The notes beneath the pieces are model-generated. The model did not search any database, had not been told where the DNA came from, and worked only from the letters and a program-made list of their open reading frames with translations. This document shows, one piece after another, positions 33,714 to 42,368 of a DNA stretch of 64,000 bases (position 1 is the first letter of the stretch; each line of letters starts with the position of its first letter). Position numbers and translations under genes: made by a program. This DNA is from an uncultured Flavobacteriales bacterium (lineage in GTDB: Bacteria; Bacteroidota; Bacteroidia; Flavobacteriales; Crocinitomicaceae), in assembly GCA_946479285.1 (NCBI GenBank), contig CAMLFH010000002.1:186001-250000 (forward strand), read 5' to 3'.

Positions 33714-34529
33714 CTACTGATCGCTACTGATTTCAAGGAATTTATTTCTCAATTCTTTGTAGTAAGTTTTCGATAAAGGAATTTTCTCTTCGCCATATAC
33801 AAAGGAGATTTTTGCGCTTTGTGAATTACCGCTGATCTCTTTGATCGCACTTCGATTGACTAAATAAGAGCGGTGGCATCTGATCAAAAAGGGATTTTGA
33901 TTGTAGAGATTGGAAAGTGTTTGCCGGAATGTTTTTGAAAGAACGTTTTTATGCTCATCCACAAAACAGATCTCCACGTAATTTTCAACAGCTTTGATGA
34001 ACAACAAGGCGTCTTTTTCCAATTGGAGCACTTCGTTCTTGTTTTCTCCGATCAGTATGATGGAATTGCCGGGGACCGGAACAATGCGTTCCCCGAATTT
34101 TTGTCTCAGGTAAATGGTCAAAGGCGCTAAAACAGGCGTCATGGCAAGTACAATAGTTCTTAAGTAGAGTAAATGATTTTTCACAGAATAAGACTGCTGA
34201 TTGATCATTAAACTATTGTATAAAAAGATCACGCTTCCCACAAACGTGAAAAACAGAATGGTCGAAATTACCTCATGAGAAACTCGCCAAACCTTATGAA
34301 CCCGGGAATACCAGAAATTTTCAAGAATCGTGTAACTCACAAAAGCCAGGAAGAACAGCATCCCGAAAATGGACAAAACCAGCAATTTATGATTCGAATG
34401 GAACTGGTCCGTGTCAAAAGGCTGCAAAACAATGATCACAAAGGACAAAAAGACACCCATGATCAATCCAACCAATACTTTTCGTTTGATGGAAGCTGTG
34501 AAATGGATTTGTTTGTTGAGGAATGTCAA
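33714..34529 (-). CDS. Membrane-anchored LytTR transcriptional regulator
   Basis: 271 residues. Four TM helices (about 15-35, 48-67, 86-105, 120-140) followed by a LytTR DNA-binding domain (about 170-270): ILIGENKNEVLQLEKDALLFIKAVENYVEICF, LSKTFRQTLSNL and FLIRCHRSYLVNRSAIKEI. A membrane-tethered regulator without kinase or receiver. The only initiation codon before the first TM is TTG at 34529; it overlaps the stop of the upstream GIY-YIG gene (TTGA), so translation is coupled. The signal is unknown. Confidence 0.85.
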   Translation of the reverse strand: MTFLNKQIHFTASIKRKVLVGLIMGVFLSFVIIVLQPFDTDQFHSNHKLLVLSIFGMLFFLAFVSYTILENFWYSRVHKVWRVSHEVISTILFFTFVGSVIFLYNSLMINQQSYSVKNHLLYLRTIVLAMTPVLAPLTIYLRQKFGERIVPVPGNSIILIGENKNEVLQLEKDALLFIKAVENYVEICFVDEHKNVLSKTFRQTLSNLYNQNPFLIRCHRSYLVNRSAIKEISGNSQSAKISFVYGEEKIPLSKTYYKELRNKFLEISSDQ

Positions 34530-35020
34530 TGGATAACTGGTTTAGTTAGGGATTCATCCAAGTCAAGTTTCAACTTCCTTTTCTTTTCTGAATTTAATAA
34601 CGATTTTTGATTCCTTGAGATTAAATGTTCTTCTATTTCAGTCCTTCCAAAATTAACTTCGATAAAGTTGATGTATAGGTTTTCTGCGAAAAAAGTATCG
34701 AGCAATAATTCCAATTCTTCGTCAAACTTTTTCAACTTTTTATCAGCTCCAAATTTCTTTCTGGCCAATTGTTTGCGAAATGTATGATTAACTGTTCTGC
34801 AAATATCTGACATACGTTTTCTCAAGTTACCAGTCTCTCCAATGTACAACAATTCATTTTGATCGAAAAGTGCATAGACGCCTGGAAAATCGGGAACAAA
34901 TTGATTTCTCCAGGTAGCTGAAGTCTCAAATTTGATTTTACCCGAATATAACAAACTTGACTCGGCAGTCTTTAGGATTGCTATAAGATCTTCATTTGTT
35001 GTTTTGTAAATTTGATTCAT
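34526..35020 (-). CDS. GIY-YIG nuclease family protein
   Basis: 164 residues. FPGVYALFDQNELLYIGETGNLRKRM: GVY at 47-49 and YIG at 59-61 with Arg67. An N-terminal helical part (NEDLIAILKTAESSLLYSGKI) precedes. The C-terminus has a possible metal ligand (Glu in GRTEIEEHLI) and an asparagine-rich end. The small size fits a stand-alone GIY-YIG catalytic domain, a nuclease or related DNA-processing enzyme. Coupled to the LytTR gene by a four-base overlap. Confidence 0.88.
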   Translation of the reverse strand: MNQIYKTTNEDLIAILKTAESSLLYSGKIKFETSATWRNQFVPDFPGVYALFDQNELLYIGETGNLRKRMSDICRTVNHTFRKQLARKKFGADKKLKKFDEELELLLDTFFAENLYINFIEVNFGRTEIEEHLISRNQKSLLNSEKKRKLKLDLDESLTKPVIH

Positions 35021-35157
35021 TGTATTTCAATCCACCAAATTACAAAAGTTTACAGAACTAAAAAGGCCGAGTTTCTTCACTTCAGCCAGTTAATCATAGT
35101 TATTTTGACTTTCGATTGATGGAACGTAATCTGCGGTTCAAAAGGCTGATAGTTCAT

Positions 35158-35568
35158 TCACCTGCTCGACTTCATCGCTTTTACTTTTTGGAGCTTTTTG
35201 TCCGCAAGCATCTTTTGGTATTCATCCGTTTCCATTCCGTAAAGCGCTATTTTTCCTTCCTGGTCATTGTGAATACCAAAACCATAGGTTTTTGTCAAGG
35301 GCGAGGCGCGAAAACAAGGTTGTCCTTTGGAGAAGAATTGCTCCCTTCCTTCTTTGTATTCGGCTTTTGTCAAATCATTCCGGTCTGCAAACACCTGGAA
35401 AAGCACATCATCCGAAGTGTATTTATACGGATTTTGCGCAATGAGCTCAAACTGCATTTCTGCAACGGTTTTCTTGTCCTTAGCGGGCGGTTTTGTTCCG
35501 CTGGTTGCTTTGGTGTCTTCCGCAACTTCTATAAAGGTGTCGAAATAGTTTGTTGTATGTGTTTTCAT
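35158..35568 (-). CDS. DUF6157 family protein
   Basis: 136 residues from ATG at 35568. TNYFDTFIEVAEDTKATSGTKPP, KTVAEMQFELIAQNPYKYTSDDVLFQVF, GREQFFSKGQPCFRASPLTKTYGFGIH and EGKIALYGMETDEYQKM match DUF6157 in order. A conserved but unassigned cytosolic family common in several phyla. The frame continues upstream to a TTG at 35586, but the ATG is a better start. Confidence 0.82.
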   Translation of the reverse strand: MKTHTTNYFDTFIEVAEDTKATSGTKPPAKDKKTVAEMQFELIAQNPYKYTSDDVLFQVFADRNDLTKAEYKEGREQFFSKGQPCFRASPLTKTYGFGIHNDQEGKIALYGMETDEYQKMLADKKLQKVKAMKSSR

Positions 35569-35572
35569 GATT

Positions 35573-35638
35573 TTACGTTCGTTCAATCCTTCTATTAAAC
35601 TTAAACAAATTTTCCGAATGCTCTTTCAGTGCGCTCAT
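35573..35638 (-). CDS. Possible small ORF, 21 aa
   Basis: ATG at 35638 to TAA at 35573, encoding MSALKEHSENLFKFNRRIERT. The same frame is open upstream to about 35690, giving a helical, charged 38-codon stretch between two genes. It could be a small protein, a gene remnant or chance; nothing else supports it. Confidence 0.18.
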   Translation of the reverse strand: MSALKEHSENLFKFNRRIERT

Positions 35639-35676
35639 GGAAATTCCTTTTGGCTGTTTTTCAATAAGTGTTCGAG

Positions 35677-36279
35677 TTATTTTCCAAAATCAGGGTTGAT
35701 TTCTATCCAACTATCCGTGCGGTTTTTAAATTGCTCTGCCAGATTCATGAATTCCCCCCGCTCTTCGGTAGTAAACTCCAATAGATTGTCAGCATATCTC
35801 TCATCAACCCATTGTTTAGGAAGGTTTCCAAGATACAAGTCCCGGATCGTTTCTTCCAGTTTATTTTTCCCGAAACATTGGAACAAAACTTCCGGGTTAG
35901 GGTTTTCTAACGCTTTTGTTGTCGTTGAATGGTCTCCAAATCGCTCGAAAACACCGTAGCTGTCAAGAATTTGTCCGTCTGCGATTTTCACAATCCCTGC
36001 AGGACCACCGATAAAATCCGGGCTGCTTGCTATGACCGTGAAATAGTGTCTGCTGAATTTTTTGGAAACTTCCTGCATAGTCCAATAAGGCAAATACTTG
36101 CGCCGTTCATAAGTAAAGAACAGCACTTTTGAACCATCTTCACAAAATCGGTATTTGATAAATGAGATTCCGTTGTGAAAATAATCTTTGGCATCGCTTT
36201 CAAAGATTTCTTTGGCAATTTCCAGTTCTTCCTCTCGAATATGCTCAACGAGAATAGTGATTTGTGTATCCCAGCCCAT
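35677..36279 (-). CDS. Hypothetical protein (200 aa)
   Basis: Soluble, acidic, strand-rich: GWDTQITILVEHIREEELEIAKEIF, GISFIKYRFCEDGSKVLFFTYERRKYLPYWTMQEVSKKFSRHYFTVIASS, GGPAGIVKIADGQILDSYGVFERFGDH. No family recognised. It follows the large BNR-repeat gene after 11 bases and is likely in its transcript. Another candidate immunity or accessory protein. Confidence 0.6.
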   Translation of the reverse strand: MGWDTQITILVEHIREEELEIAKEIFESDAKDYFHNGISFIKYRFCEDGSKVLFFTYERRKYLPYWTMQEVSKKFSRHYFTVIASSPDFIGGPAGIVKIADGQILDSYGVFERFGDHSTTTKALENPNPEVLFQCFGKNKLEETIRDLYLGNLPKQWVDERYADNLLEFTTEERGEFMNLAEQFKNRTDSWIEINPDFGK

Positions 36280-36290
36280 TACTCATGAAA

Positions 36291-38276
36291 TTATTTCTTC
36301 TCTCTTTTTTTTCGGTATAAATAATCCGCTATTTTAAACAGTGCATATTTTTTGTCTCGTACGAACTCACTAAAAAATTGCCCGTTTGTAATTTCATCCA
36401 GTTGCTGCCCTAACAAAATAGAGTTTGTCCGGAATTTCAATCCCTCAAAATCAACCACCCAAGGTGAATAAAGGTAGTTAGGTTTGTCATCTGTATTCTC
36501 GACCACTACTTTTTTGCCATTTTGAAAAACAAAAGTGATTTTTCGCCAATCTGTTGTTGTGCTAAAGTTTCCATAAGCTTCCCCAAACACATTGTTAATT
36601 TCGTCTTTGTTTAGCTTAGACAGCGAATCTGCAACTGACTTATAAAAATTGAAATCTGTTTCCTCCTCCTCAAAAAAACTGTATGGATTATGGTAATCAA
36701 AATTATATTCTTCCGATTCTATGATACGCTCTTTCTCTTTATCAATAAACAGTTTAAATTCCCTGATATCGTTTTCCGTAATGTTTAAATCCGCTAATGA
36801 AACCTTTGAGAACCTTGAACCGTCAACCGTCTTGATAAGCCGCTCAATTGCAGCAACATCCAATTCAAGAATGGGTTTGGGAAACAATCCGAAAGATTTT
36901 CTGATACTGTCAATCACAAACTTGTTGCCGTTTCTGGTGTATGTTTCCTGTGACCGTTTAAAATGAAAACAACCCCGGCTGCCATTTTCGAAAACCACTT
37001 TTGTTACTTTCAAATCAGAAAACAAATTTCGTGGCAGGTTATATGGCTTTACAGTCTTTGTCTTACTATTAAAAACATACTGCTGTTTCAAACTTTCATC
37101 TGCCAATATCATCTTATTATCAAACAACACGGCATTGGAAATAGTGAAATCTACGGTCATTAAACGGAACCATTGTTTTCTCTCTTTGTCAAACTGAAGA
37201 ATATCTTTATCCATAAAACCATACTCTTCGCCTTCATAATTCAATTTCAGATAAGGCTCATCAATAGGAGTTTCATCTGTCAATAACTGCGCTGAAATAA
37301 ATTGGTCGGGAGAAATCTTGTAGATATTCTCAAAAGTTAGTACGAATAAGCAGTTATTCCTTACTTGAATGGCCCTCGGAAAACGGTCGAGTGTTTTTTT
37401 TGAATGCCAGATTTGAGAAAAACCACCGTCGTAAAGACTGACACTCAAATCCTGGTTTATCGTAAATAATTCTCCATTTTCAGTTAATTCAAAATCATCC
37501 ACATTTGGCAAAAGTTTCCAATCAACAAGGTCCGATTTGGTATAATAGATTTTGCCTTGCTGATTGATAATATAATAATCTCCAACTATTCTTATTTTAC
37601 TAATCTCAGGACGTGCTTGTGATCTCTCATATTTCTTTTGATCCAAAGGTGTTGGTAATTTCTCCCAGCTCTTGCAATTATCCCTTGTCTTGTAGAGTAC
37701 ATTCCAAAAAGAACCGAATAAACCGGTTTGCTCGTCCTTTGCAAAATGAATGGTAGAAAACCGAAGATTACCCGATTTTCCTTCAACTTTATCGAATGAC
37801 TTCCATGTTTTCCCGCTGTTCTCTGTATAATAAATGAGTTGAGAACTTCCACTCATCCAGGCTTTTCCATTATTGTTCACACACGCTGCATCTATCCAGC
37901 TGCTTTCTCCAAATACTACTTTTTCCCAGGTTTTTCCATGATTCCCTGACCAGAAAACAATGTTTTCTTTTCTCTCATCGTGAATGAATCCGGAGATCAT
38001 CAGCGTATCTTCAGAGAAAAAACTCACTCTTTCAAATACTCCGGGATTGGATTTATATGGATCATAAGAACCATAAGGTCCAAGATGCCACAGCTCGCCA
38101 ACTTGTTTTGTGTAGAAAACATCTCCGCCTTTGGTTGCTGCCCAAACTTCTCCGCCTGGCGAAACTCCAAGTTCGGGTACAATTCCCACTTCTAACATTC
38201 TTGCCAAATAATCTTTTTGACAATAAGCGGTCAAGGGAAGAAACAAGATCACCGCCAGGTATGCTATTTTTATCAT
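36291..38276 (-). CDS. Secreted BNR/sialidase-like repeat protein
   Basis: 661 residues with a signal peptide ending TAYCQ. N-terminal half is a beta-propeller of BNR units, recognisable as WSGNHGKTWEKVVFG, YTENSGKTWKSFDK and KTRDNCKSWEKL (the S/T-x-D-x-G-x-T-W type of the sialidase/YCF48 family). Residues from about 450 contain a second all-alpha/beta region (IERLIKTVDGSRFSKVSLADLNITENDIREFKLFIDKEKE) not part of the propeller. Catalytic sialidase residues are not evident, so a binding or structural role is likely. No T9SS sorting signal was seen at the C-terminus. Confidence 0.75.
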   Translation of the reverse strand: MIKIAYLAVILFLPLTAYCQKDYLARMLEVGIVPELGVSPGGEVWAATKGGDVFYTKQVGELWHLGPYGSYDPYKSNPGVFERVSFFSEDTLMISGFIHDERKENIVFWSGNHGKTWEKVVFGESSWIDAACVNNNGKAWMSGSSQLIYYTENSGKTWKSFDKVEGKSGNLRFSTIHFAKDEQTGLFGSFWNVLYKTRDNCKSWEKLPTPLDQKKYERSQARPEISKIRIVGDYYIINQQGKIYYTKSDLVDWKLLPNVDDFELTENGELFTINQDLSVSLYDGGFSQIWHSKKTLDRFPRAIQVRNNCLFVLTFENIYKISPDQFISAQLLTDETPIDEPYLKLNYEGEEYGFMDKDILQFDKERKQWFRLMTVDFTISNAVLFDNKMILADESLKQQYVFNSKTKTVKPYNLPRNLFSDLKVTKVVFENGSRGCFHFKRSQETYTRNGNKFVIDSIRKSFGLFPKPILELDVAAIERLIKTVDGSRFSKVSLADLNITENDIREFKLFIDKEKERIIESEEYNFDYHNPYSFFEEEETDFNFYKSVADSLSKLNKDEINNVFGEAYGNFSTTTDWRKITFVFQNGKKVVVENTDDKPNYLYSPWVVDFEGLKFRTNSILLGQQLDEITNGQFFSEFVRDKKYALFKIADYLYRKKREKK

Positions 38277-38322
38277 ATTGATAATTTAGGATTAGGATTC
38301 AGATTAAATTTTCCCTGTAAAA

Positions 38323-39048
38323 CTAGTAAACCAACTGTTTCCGGATAGTCCTTTTTGCTTCAACGGTAATTTCAGAACCTTCAGCCAGCATCACAGAAAC
38401 GGGTTCCTGTTGATTTAGAAATTCGAATTTTCGGCCGTAAACCATTCCAAAATCTACGTTTATTTCAAACTTCTCTACGTCATAAGCGCGCCACCTTGGA
38501 TGGGTCACTTCGTATGCATTGGATTTATGAGGGCTTACTTTTGCAAAACCCCAATAATGCTCCGTTATGAACTCAGTTTCGCTGCCGGTTTCAATCTCTT
38601 TGCTTTCTTTACTGGCAGTCACTTTAATAGAATGGTCTTTTCCCTTTTTGCGCCAGTGATAACTTACGTGCCTGGATTCTTCATTTTCACTCCACGAATG
38701 GGTCATTGGCATTGTTTCGTAATTTTCATAATATATCGTGTTCGCAACAAGTGTCAAAGCTCTTTTGGGTACAATTTCCTTGATAAAAACCACCCCGCGT
38801 CTCCATTCATTGTTTTCAAACCGTTTGACATAAAACCGAAGATTGACTTCTTCAAAATTGATGTGATAAGGAATTTTGAATCCCAGCAGCTTGGTATTTT
38901 TAAACATGAATCCCACTAAACTGACATAACATTTATCATTCCATAAGTCCAATTCAGTTCCGAAAGGAAGGAATTCCGATAATAAACTTTGATCTATTTC
39001 ATAGTTTGCAATTGCCAATTTTCTCCATTCTGCCTTTAGAAAACTCAT
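38323..39048 (-). CDS. DUF2071 (YqjF-like) domain-containing protein
   Basis: 241 residues: FLKAEWRKLAIANYEIDQSLLSEFLPFGTELDLWNDKCYVSLVGFMF, IPYHINFEEVNLRFYVKRFENNEWRRGVVFIKEIVPKRALTLVANTIYYENYETM and TEHYWGFAKVSPHKSNAYEVTHPRW. These blocks are typical of DUF2071/YqjF proteins, cytosolic beta-barrel-like proteins with unknown ligand. Single gene, not linked closely with its neighbours. Confidence 0.88.
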   Translation of the reverse strand: MSFLKAEWRKLAIANYEIDQSLLSEFLPFGTELDLWNDKCYVSLVGFMFKNTKLLGFKIPYHINFEEVNLRFYVKRFENNEWRRGVVFIKEIVPKRALTLVANTIYYENYETMPMTHSWSENEESRHVSYHWRKKGKDHSIKVTASKESKEIETGSETEFITEHYWGFAKVSPHKSNAYEVTHPRWRAYDVEKFEINVDFGMVYGRKFEFLNQQEPVSVMLAEGSEITVEAKRTIRKQLVY

Positions 39049-39103
39049 ACGCTGATTTATAGCTGAAAGATAATCATTTCTTTTAGCACTTCTCGAACAA
39101 AAA

Positions 39104-39131
39104 AAGCGATCCGTCCACAGACAAATCGCTT
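39104..39131 (-). terminator. Terminator-like hairpin of the degraded SIMPL-gene copy
   Basis: Stem AAGCGAT / ATCGCTT with a T-run on the minus strand, 27 bases after the remnant stop (39158). Sequence and position match the terminator of the intact SIMPL gene (42369-42396), so it was duplicated with the gene. Confidence 0.7.
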
Positions 39132-39157
39132 CTATTTCATTCAGTATCTTTCTGAGA

Positions 39158-39235
39158 TTACTCCAAAAACCAAACTACAGTAGCACTTTCCTGCAATTTG
39201 ATTTCTTGGTAGTGTAAATACAATCCGAACTTATA
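39158..39235 (-). pseudogene. 3' remnant of a SIMPL-domain gene
   Basis: The minus-strand frame ends QEIKLQESATVVWFLE before a stop; the intact SIMPL protein at 42.4 kb ends QEIELQETVTVVWFVE. The similarity continues a further 20 or so bases upstream and 40 bases downstream through the terminator, then stops. Only about the last 26 codons are left; an in-frame stop is upstream of them. It is therefore a truncated paralogue and not expressed as protein. Confidence 0.75.
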
Positions 39236-39288
39236 TCACTCCCTGATTTATGACTATAATGCAAATTCAGCAATCATCCTTTTCCTTT

Positions 39289-39885
39289 TCAGCGGTTATT
39301 TTTTCTTACCATAAACCAATTGGTATTGCCAAAAAGTTGATCTGTTTCTATTATTTCAAACCCAAACTTTTCATACAAAGCCACATTTTCCTCCTTGTCG
39401 GTTTCCAAATAACCTGTTTGATTGGCGATATCCAAAAACTCACAGAAATTTGCAAGCAACTCTTTTCCAACGCCTTTTCCCTGGAAGTCATTTCGAACCG
39501 CGAGCGGACCAAAATGAATGTGCTTCATTTGACAGTCGTGCTTCCCCCAATTCATTCTCCACTTCAAAACACGAAAAAGGTGTTTCCTGAAAATTGCAAT
39601 GAACTTCGGAAGTAATTTGATCATTTGCATAGGATTTAGCTGACACTTGTCAGAATTGGTATAACACATCACTCCTACTATTGCACCATCAACCCGGGCG
39701 GTAAAACATTTGTTATCTGTATTTTTCAACACCATTTCAAACATTCTTTGCTGTTTTTCAACTACTGATTGATTACTTGAACAAAATATAGCCAAATGAT
39801 TGGGATTAGTGCACATACTTTTCGACAACAGTTCAGAAACTTCCCCAATTTCAAGTTTATTTAATTCTGATATTTCTACATTCAT
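39289..39885 (-). CDS. GNAT family N-acetyltransferase
   Basis: 198 residues. Core GPLAVRNDFQGKGVGKELLANFCEF includes the acetyl-CoA loop QGKGVG; QTGYLETDKEENVALYEKFGFEII is the conserved late helix/strand. The N-terminal part (SELLSKSMCTNPNHLAIFCS) matches the subgroup of YkkB/PanZ-like monomeric acetyltransferases with a larger helical cap. The start overlaps the beta-barrel gene stop by four bases (ATGA). Substrate unknown. Confidence 0.88.
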   Translation of the reverse strand: MNVEISELNKLEIGEVSELLSKSMCTNPNHLAIFCSSNQSVVEKQQRMFEMVLKNTDNKCFTARVDGAIVGVMCYTNSDKCQLNPMQMIKLLPKFIAIFRKHLFRVLKWRMNWGKHDCQMKHIHFGPLAVRNDFQGKGVGKELLANFCEFLDIANQTGYLETDKEENVALYEKFGFEIIETDQLFGNTNWFMVRKNNR

Positions 39886-40625
39886 TTCGAGCTCTTTTTG
39901 GTTTTCTTTTTCATTCTTAGAACTAGTTTTGTGTTCACACCAAGGGAGTACAGGTATTCACGGGCATTCTTGTCTGCCATGACGGAAGTGAAGTTTTGAC
40001 TGTAAACAGGTTCAATATTCAGTAAAAGCCGGTTTGCAAAAGGAATATTTAAACCAAACCCCAATAAAAAAGAATACGTTTTGTCTTCAAATCCATAATG
40101 TGTTTTGTCTTTATTGACGTCTTTGTCCCCATTTTCATAGTACATTTTAAACCTGGTAACTTGATTCGTAAGGAAGTTTAACGACACTCCACCCATTGCA
40201 TAAACATCCAGTTTTCCAACTTTTAATTTGTGAGTCACCCTGAATGGGATTTCCACATAGTTTAATGAAACGGTTGTTCTCACTTGTGAAGGAAACTTTG
40301 GATCCGATGATGCCCATACCAATGTTTCTTTAGGAGATGTGTAACCTCTATCAGCAAATCGAAGTCCCGTTTCCAGATTCACTTTTGGGTGAAGTCGAAA
40401 TCTGAAAACCAAGCCGGCAGTATATCCATATTTAACCATTTCATTCTCATTTCTTAAGTCGACAATCCATTGATTGGATGGACTGTAATTGAGTTGACGT
40501 CCGGATAAATTAGCTTCGTAACTCACGCCAATCGACAATCTTCGATAAAGTGTATCGGAGTACTGACTAAAGGATAACCCGGAAATGATTAACGCCATAA
40601 AAATTAAGCAGATGGTATTTCTCAT
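39882..40625 (-). CDS. Outer-membrane beta-barrel protein
   Basis: 247 residues: signal peptide (CLIFMALIISGLSFSQ) followed by alternating strands RRLSIGVSYEANLSGRQLNY, YGYTAGLVFRFRLHPKVNLETGLRFADRGY, SLNYVEIPFRVTHKL, GKLDVYAMGGVSLNFL and YSFLLGFGLNIPFANRLLLNIEPVYSQNF, the PorT-like/outer-membrane-barrel pattern common in Bacteroidota. The protein ends with a basic tail. It is translated in coupling with the diheme cytochrome gene upstream (ATGA) and the GNAT gene downstream (ATGA). Transport or assembly role unknown. Confidence 0.85.
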   Translation of the reverse strand: MRNTICLIFMALIISGLSFSQYSDTLYRRLSIGVSYEANLSGRQLNYSPSNQWIVDLRNENEMVKYGYTAGLVFRFRLHPKVNLETGLRFADRGYTSPKETLVWASSDPKFPSQVRTTVSLNYVEIPFRVTHKLKVGKLDVYAMGGVSLNFLTNQVTRFKMYYENGDKDVNKDKTHYGFEDKTYSFLLGFGLNIPFANRLLLNIEPVYSQNFTSVMADKNAREYLYSLGVNTKLVLRMKKKTKKSSK

Positions 40626-41596
40626 AATGTTTCCAGGTATTCTTTGAGTAATTCCAAACCTTTCTGATCAACTACCGTTGTACCGAGTTTAGGCATCTCC
40701 CCTCTCTCCATCTTATATATTATTGACGCTTTTCCTTCTTGTATTTTCGAGGTATTCAGATCTGTTTCATAGCTCATCCGATACCTCTTTTCGGACGCAA
40801 ATCCTGCTGCATTGTGGCAGTGTGCGCAGTTCATATCCAGGTATGCCCGTGCTCTTTGTTCTATTGTTTTTGTAGCATCCTTATAATTGGGCAGCGAAGA
40901 AAAAGCAGCGATATTAAGTGGTTCAAGAATGCCTTCGTTATGAAAATAATTCAACTGATTGATTGTTGTGTTGTTTCTCACTACATCTATATTCAGATTT
41001 CTTACTTTTGGTCCTATCGGCTGTACATTTTTGTTCACATTGTGGCAGGTTCTACATTCCAGATTACTTGGGATCTGGTAAGATACCGCTTTGCCGTTTC
41101 CGGATTCATCAATCCAATTGACAGCCTTCTTAAACCCCGTGTTGATCAATACTGCATCGGTTTGTGAATCATTCCATAAGTAGGTTCCGGCAACCCACTT
41201 TCCTTGCCGGAGTTCCAGGATCCTGGTTTCGATCAGTTTTTTTCCGGCACCCGGATTTTGTTTGTTTTTGAAATAGTAAAAAGTCTTAACAAGAATAGTC
41301 CCTTCCGGAAAATTCAACAGATCATTGGTACTCGCTGATAATTTTGCACCTCCGGGAACTTTTATGAGTCTTTGTTTTTCAGCATAATCCGTGAAAAGCG
41401 GTGAAGAAATCTCATAAGGTTTAAAATCATTTGTTGGTGTCAAATCCAATGGATTTCCCTGATATATTCCGTACTCAGATAAATTTTGAATTGTTAAGGT
41501 TGATTCGTCAAAGCTGACCAACTTCTCTTTTTGACAGGATATCTGGATGATCAATCCAGAGATGAAAGTGAGTACAATTAAAAATTTAGACATCAT
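40622..41596 (-). CDS. Diheme c-type cytochrome lipoprotein (SO2930-like)
   Basis: 324 residues. Lipobox QISC (Cys21, QKEK after it). Two heme c motifs: CRTCH (in NLECRTCHNVNKN) and CAHCH (YLDMNCAHCHNAAG). Between them is a strand-rich domain with SYQIPSNLECRTCH. These features and the FPEGTILVKTFYYF segment match the SO2930-family diheme cytochromes of the cell envelope. Two in-frame ATGs at the start (41594-41596 and 41591-41593). Likely in electron transfer from the periplasm; the coupled barrel protein suggests a surface function. Confidence 0.88.
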   Translation of the reverse strand: MMSKFLIVLTFISGLIIQISCQKEKLVSFDESTLTIQNLSEYGIYQGNPLDLTPTNDFKPYEISSPLFTDYAEKQRLIKVPGGAKLSASTNDLLNFPEGTILVKTFYYFKNKQNPGAGKKLIETRILELRQGKWVAGTYLWNDSQTDAVLINTGFKKAVNWIDESGNGKAVSYQIPSNLECRTCHNVNKNVQPIGPKVRNLNIDVVRNNTTINQLNYFHNEGILEPLNIAAFSSLPNYKDATKTIEQRARAYLDMNCAHCHNAAGFASEKRYRMSYETDLNTSKIQEGKASIIYKMERGEMPKLGTTVVDQKGLELLKEYLETL

Positions 41597-41666
41597 GCGG
41601 AACGATTATAATTCCCCACAAATTTCCTAAATGTTTACATGCTGAAAATTGCCATTTGGCAAAAAA

Positions 41667-42230
41667 TCACTTCTGCCTCCTGATCCTGCTTAATGAATAC
41701 TGAGTAATTCCCAAAATGTTTGCCAACTGATGCTGTGGAAGCTTTTCAAAATTTGGGAAATTTTTTAAAAGATATTCGTATCTCCCTTTTGCATCCAGTG
41801 TTTGGAAGGCCCGCAATCCGTCAACAGCGATAATAAAACGAGTTTCCCAAAGCCGGAGCATAAATTGTTGCAATGAATCAAATTCATTGATCAGTTTATC
41901 CCATTCAACGGCTTTAATGACATAATAGGTTACCGGTTCTATGGCAACGATATTGTATTCTGTCGGTTGCTGAAGCCGGAGACTTTTAATTTCAACAACC
42001 AATTCACCCGGAGCTTCTATCCAGACAGTATGTTCTTTTTCATCATTTACATAGAAGCTTCTGAGAAAGCCTTGTTCTATAAAAAAATAGCTATCGGCAA
42101 TTTGTCCTTTTTTTATTAAGTATCTGCCTGTCTTTAACTCCCTCCTTTCAAATCCTGCTATCAGTTTTTGTAGTTCATTAGTATTAAGTGAGGTATTCAG
42201 TTTCAGGTATTGAATTAATTTTTCATTCAT
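41667..42230 (-). CDS. Crp/Fnr family transcriptional regulator
   Basis: 187 residues. N-terminal cyclic-nucleotide-binding-like barrel (RRELKTGRYLIKKGQIADSYFFIEQGFLRSFYVNDEKEH, GELVVEIKSLRLQQPTEYNIVAIE) with a C-terminal winged helix (QHQLANILGITQYSLSRIRRQ). The cAMP pocket residues (GE/RxxS) are not conserved, so another ligand or none is likely, as in many Bacteroidota members. It is placed 71 bases upstream of the cytochrome gene (same strand), so it may regulate that operon, or itself. Confidence 0.88.
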   Translation of the reverse strand: MNEKLIQYLKLNTSLNTNELQKLIAGFERRELKTGRYLIKKGQIADSYFFIEQGFLRSFYVNDEKEHTVWIEAPGELVVEIKSLRLQQPTEYNIVAIEPVTYYVIKAVEWDKLINEFDSLQQFMLRLWETRFIIAVDGLRAFQTLDAKGRYEYLLKNFPNFEKLPQHQLANILGITQYSLSRIRRQK

Positions 42231-42368
42231 TTTTTTGACTCTAAATTATCAGTTCCAGTTATTATTTTGTTTGAATACCAAGCTATTCTACTTTCAAATT
42301 TAAACCATTTTTTAGTTCTCAAAACGAACTCTTCCAGAATATCATTTTATACACCCGAAAACAAAAAA

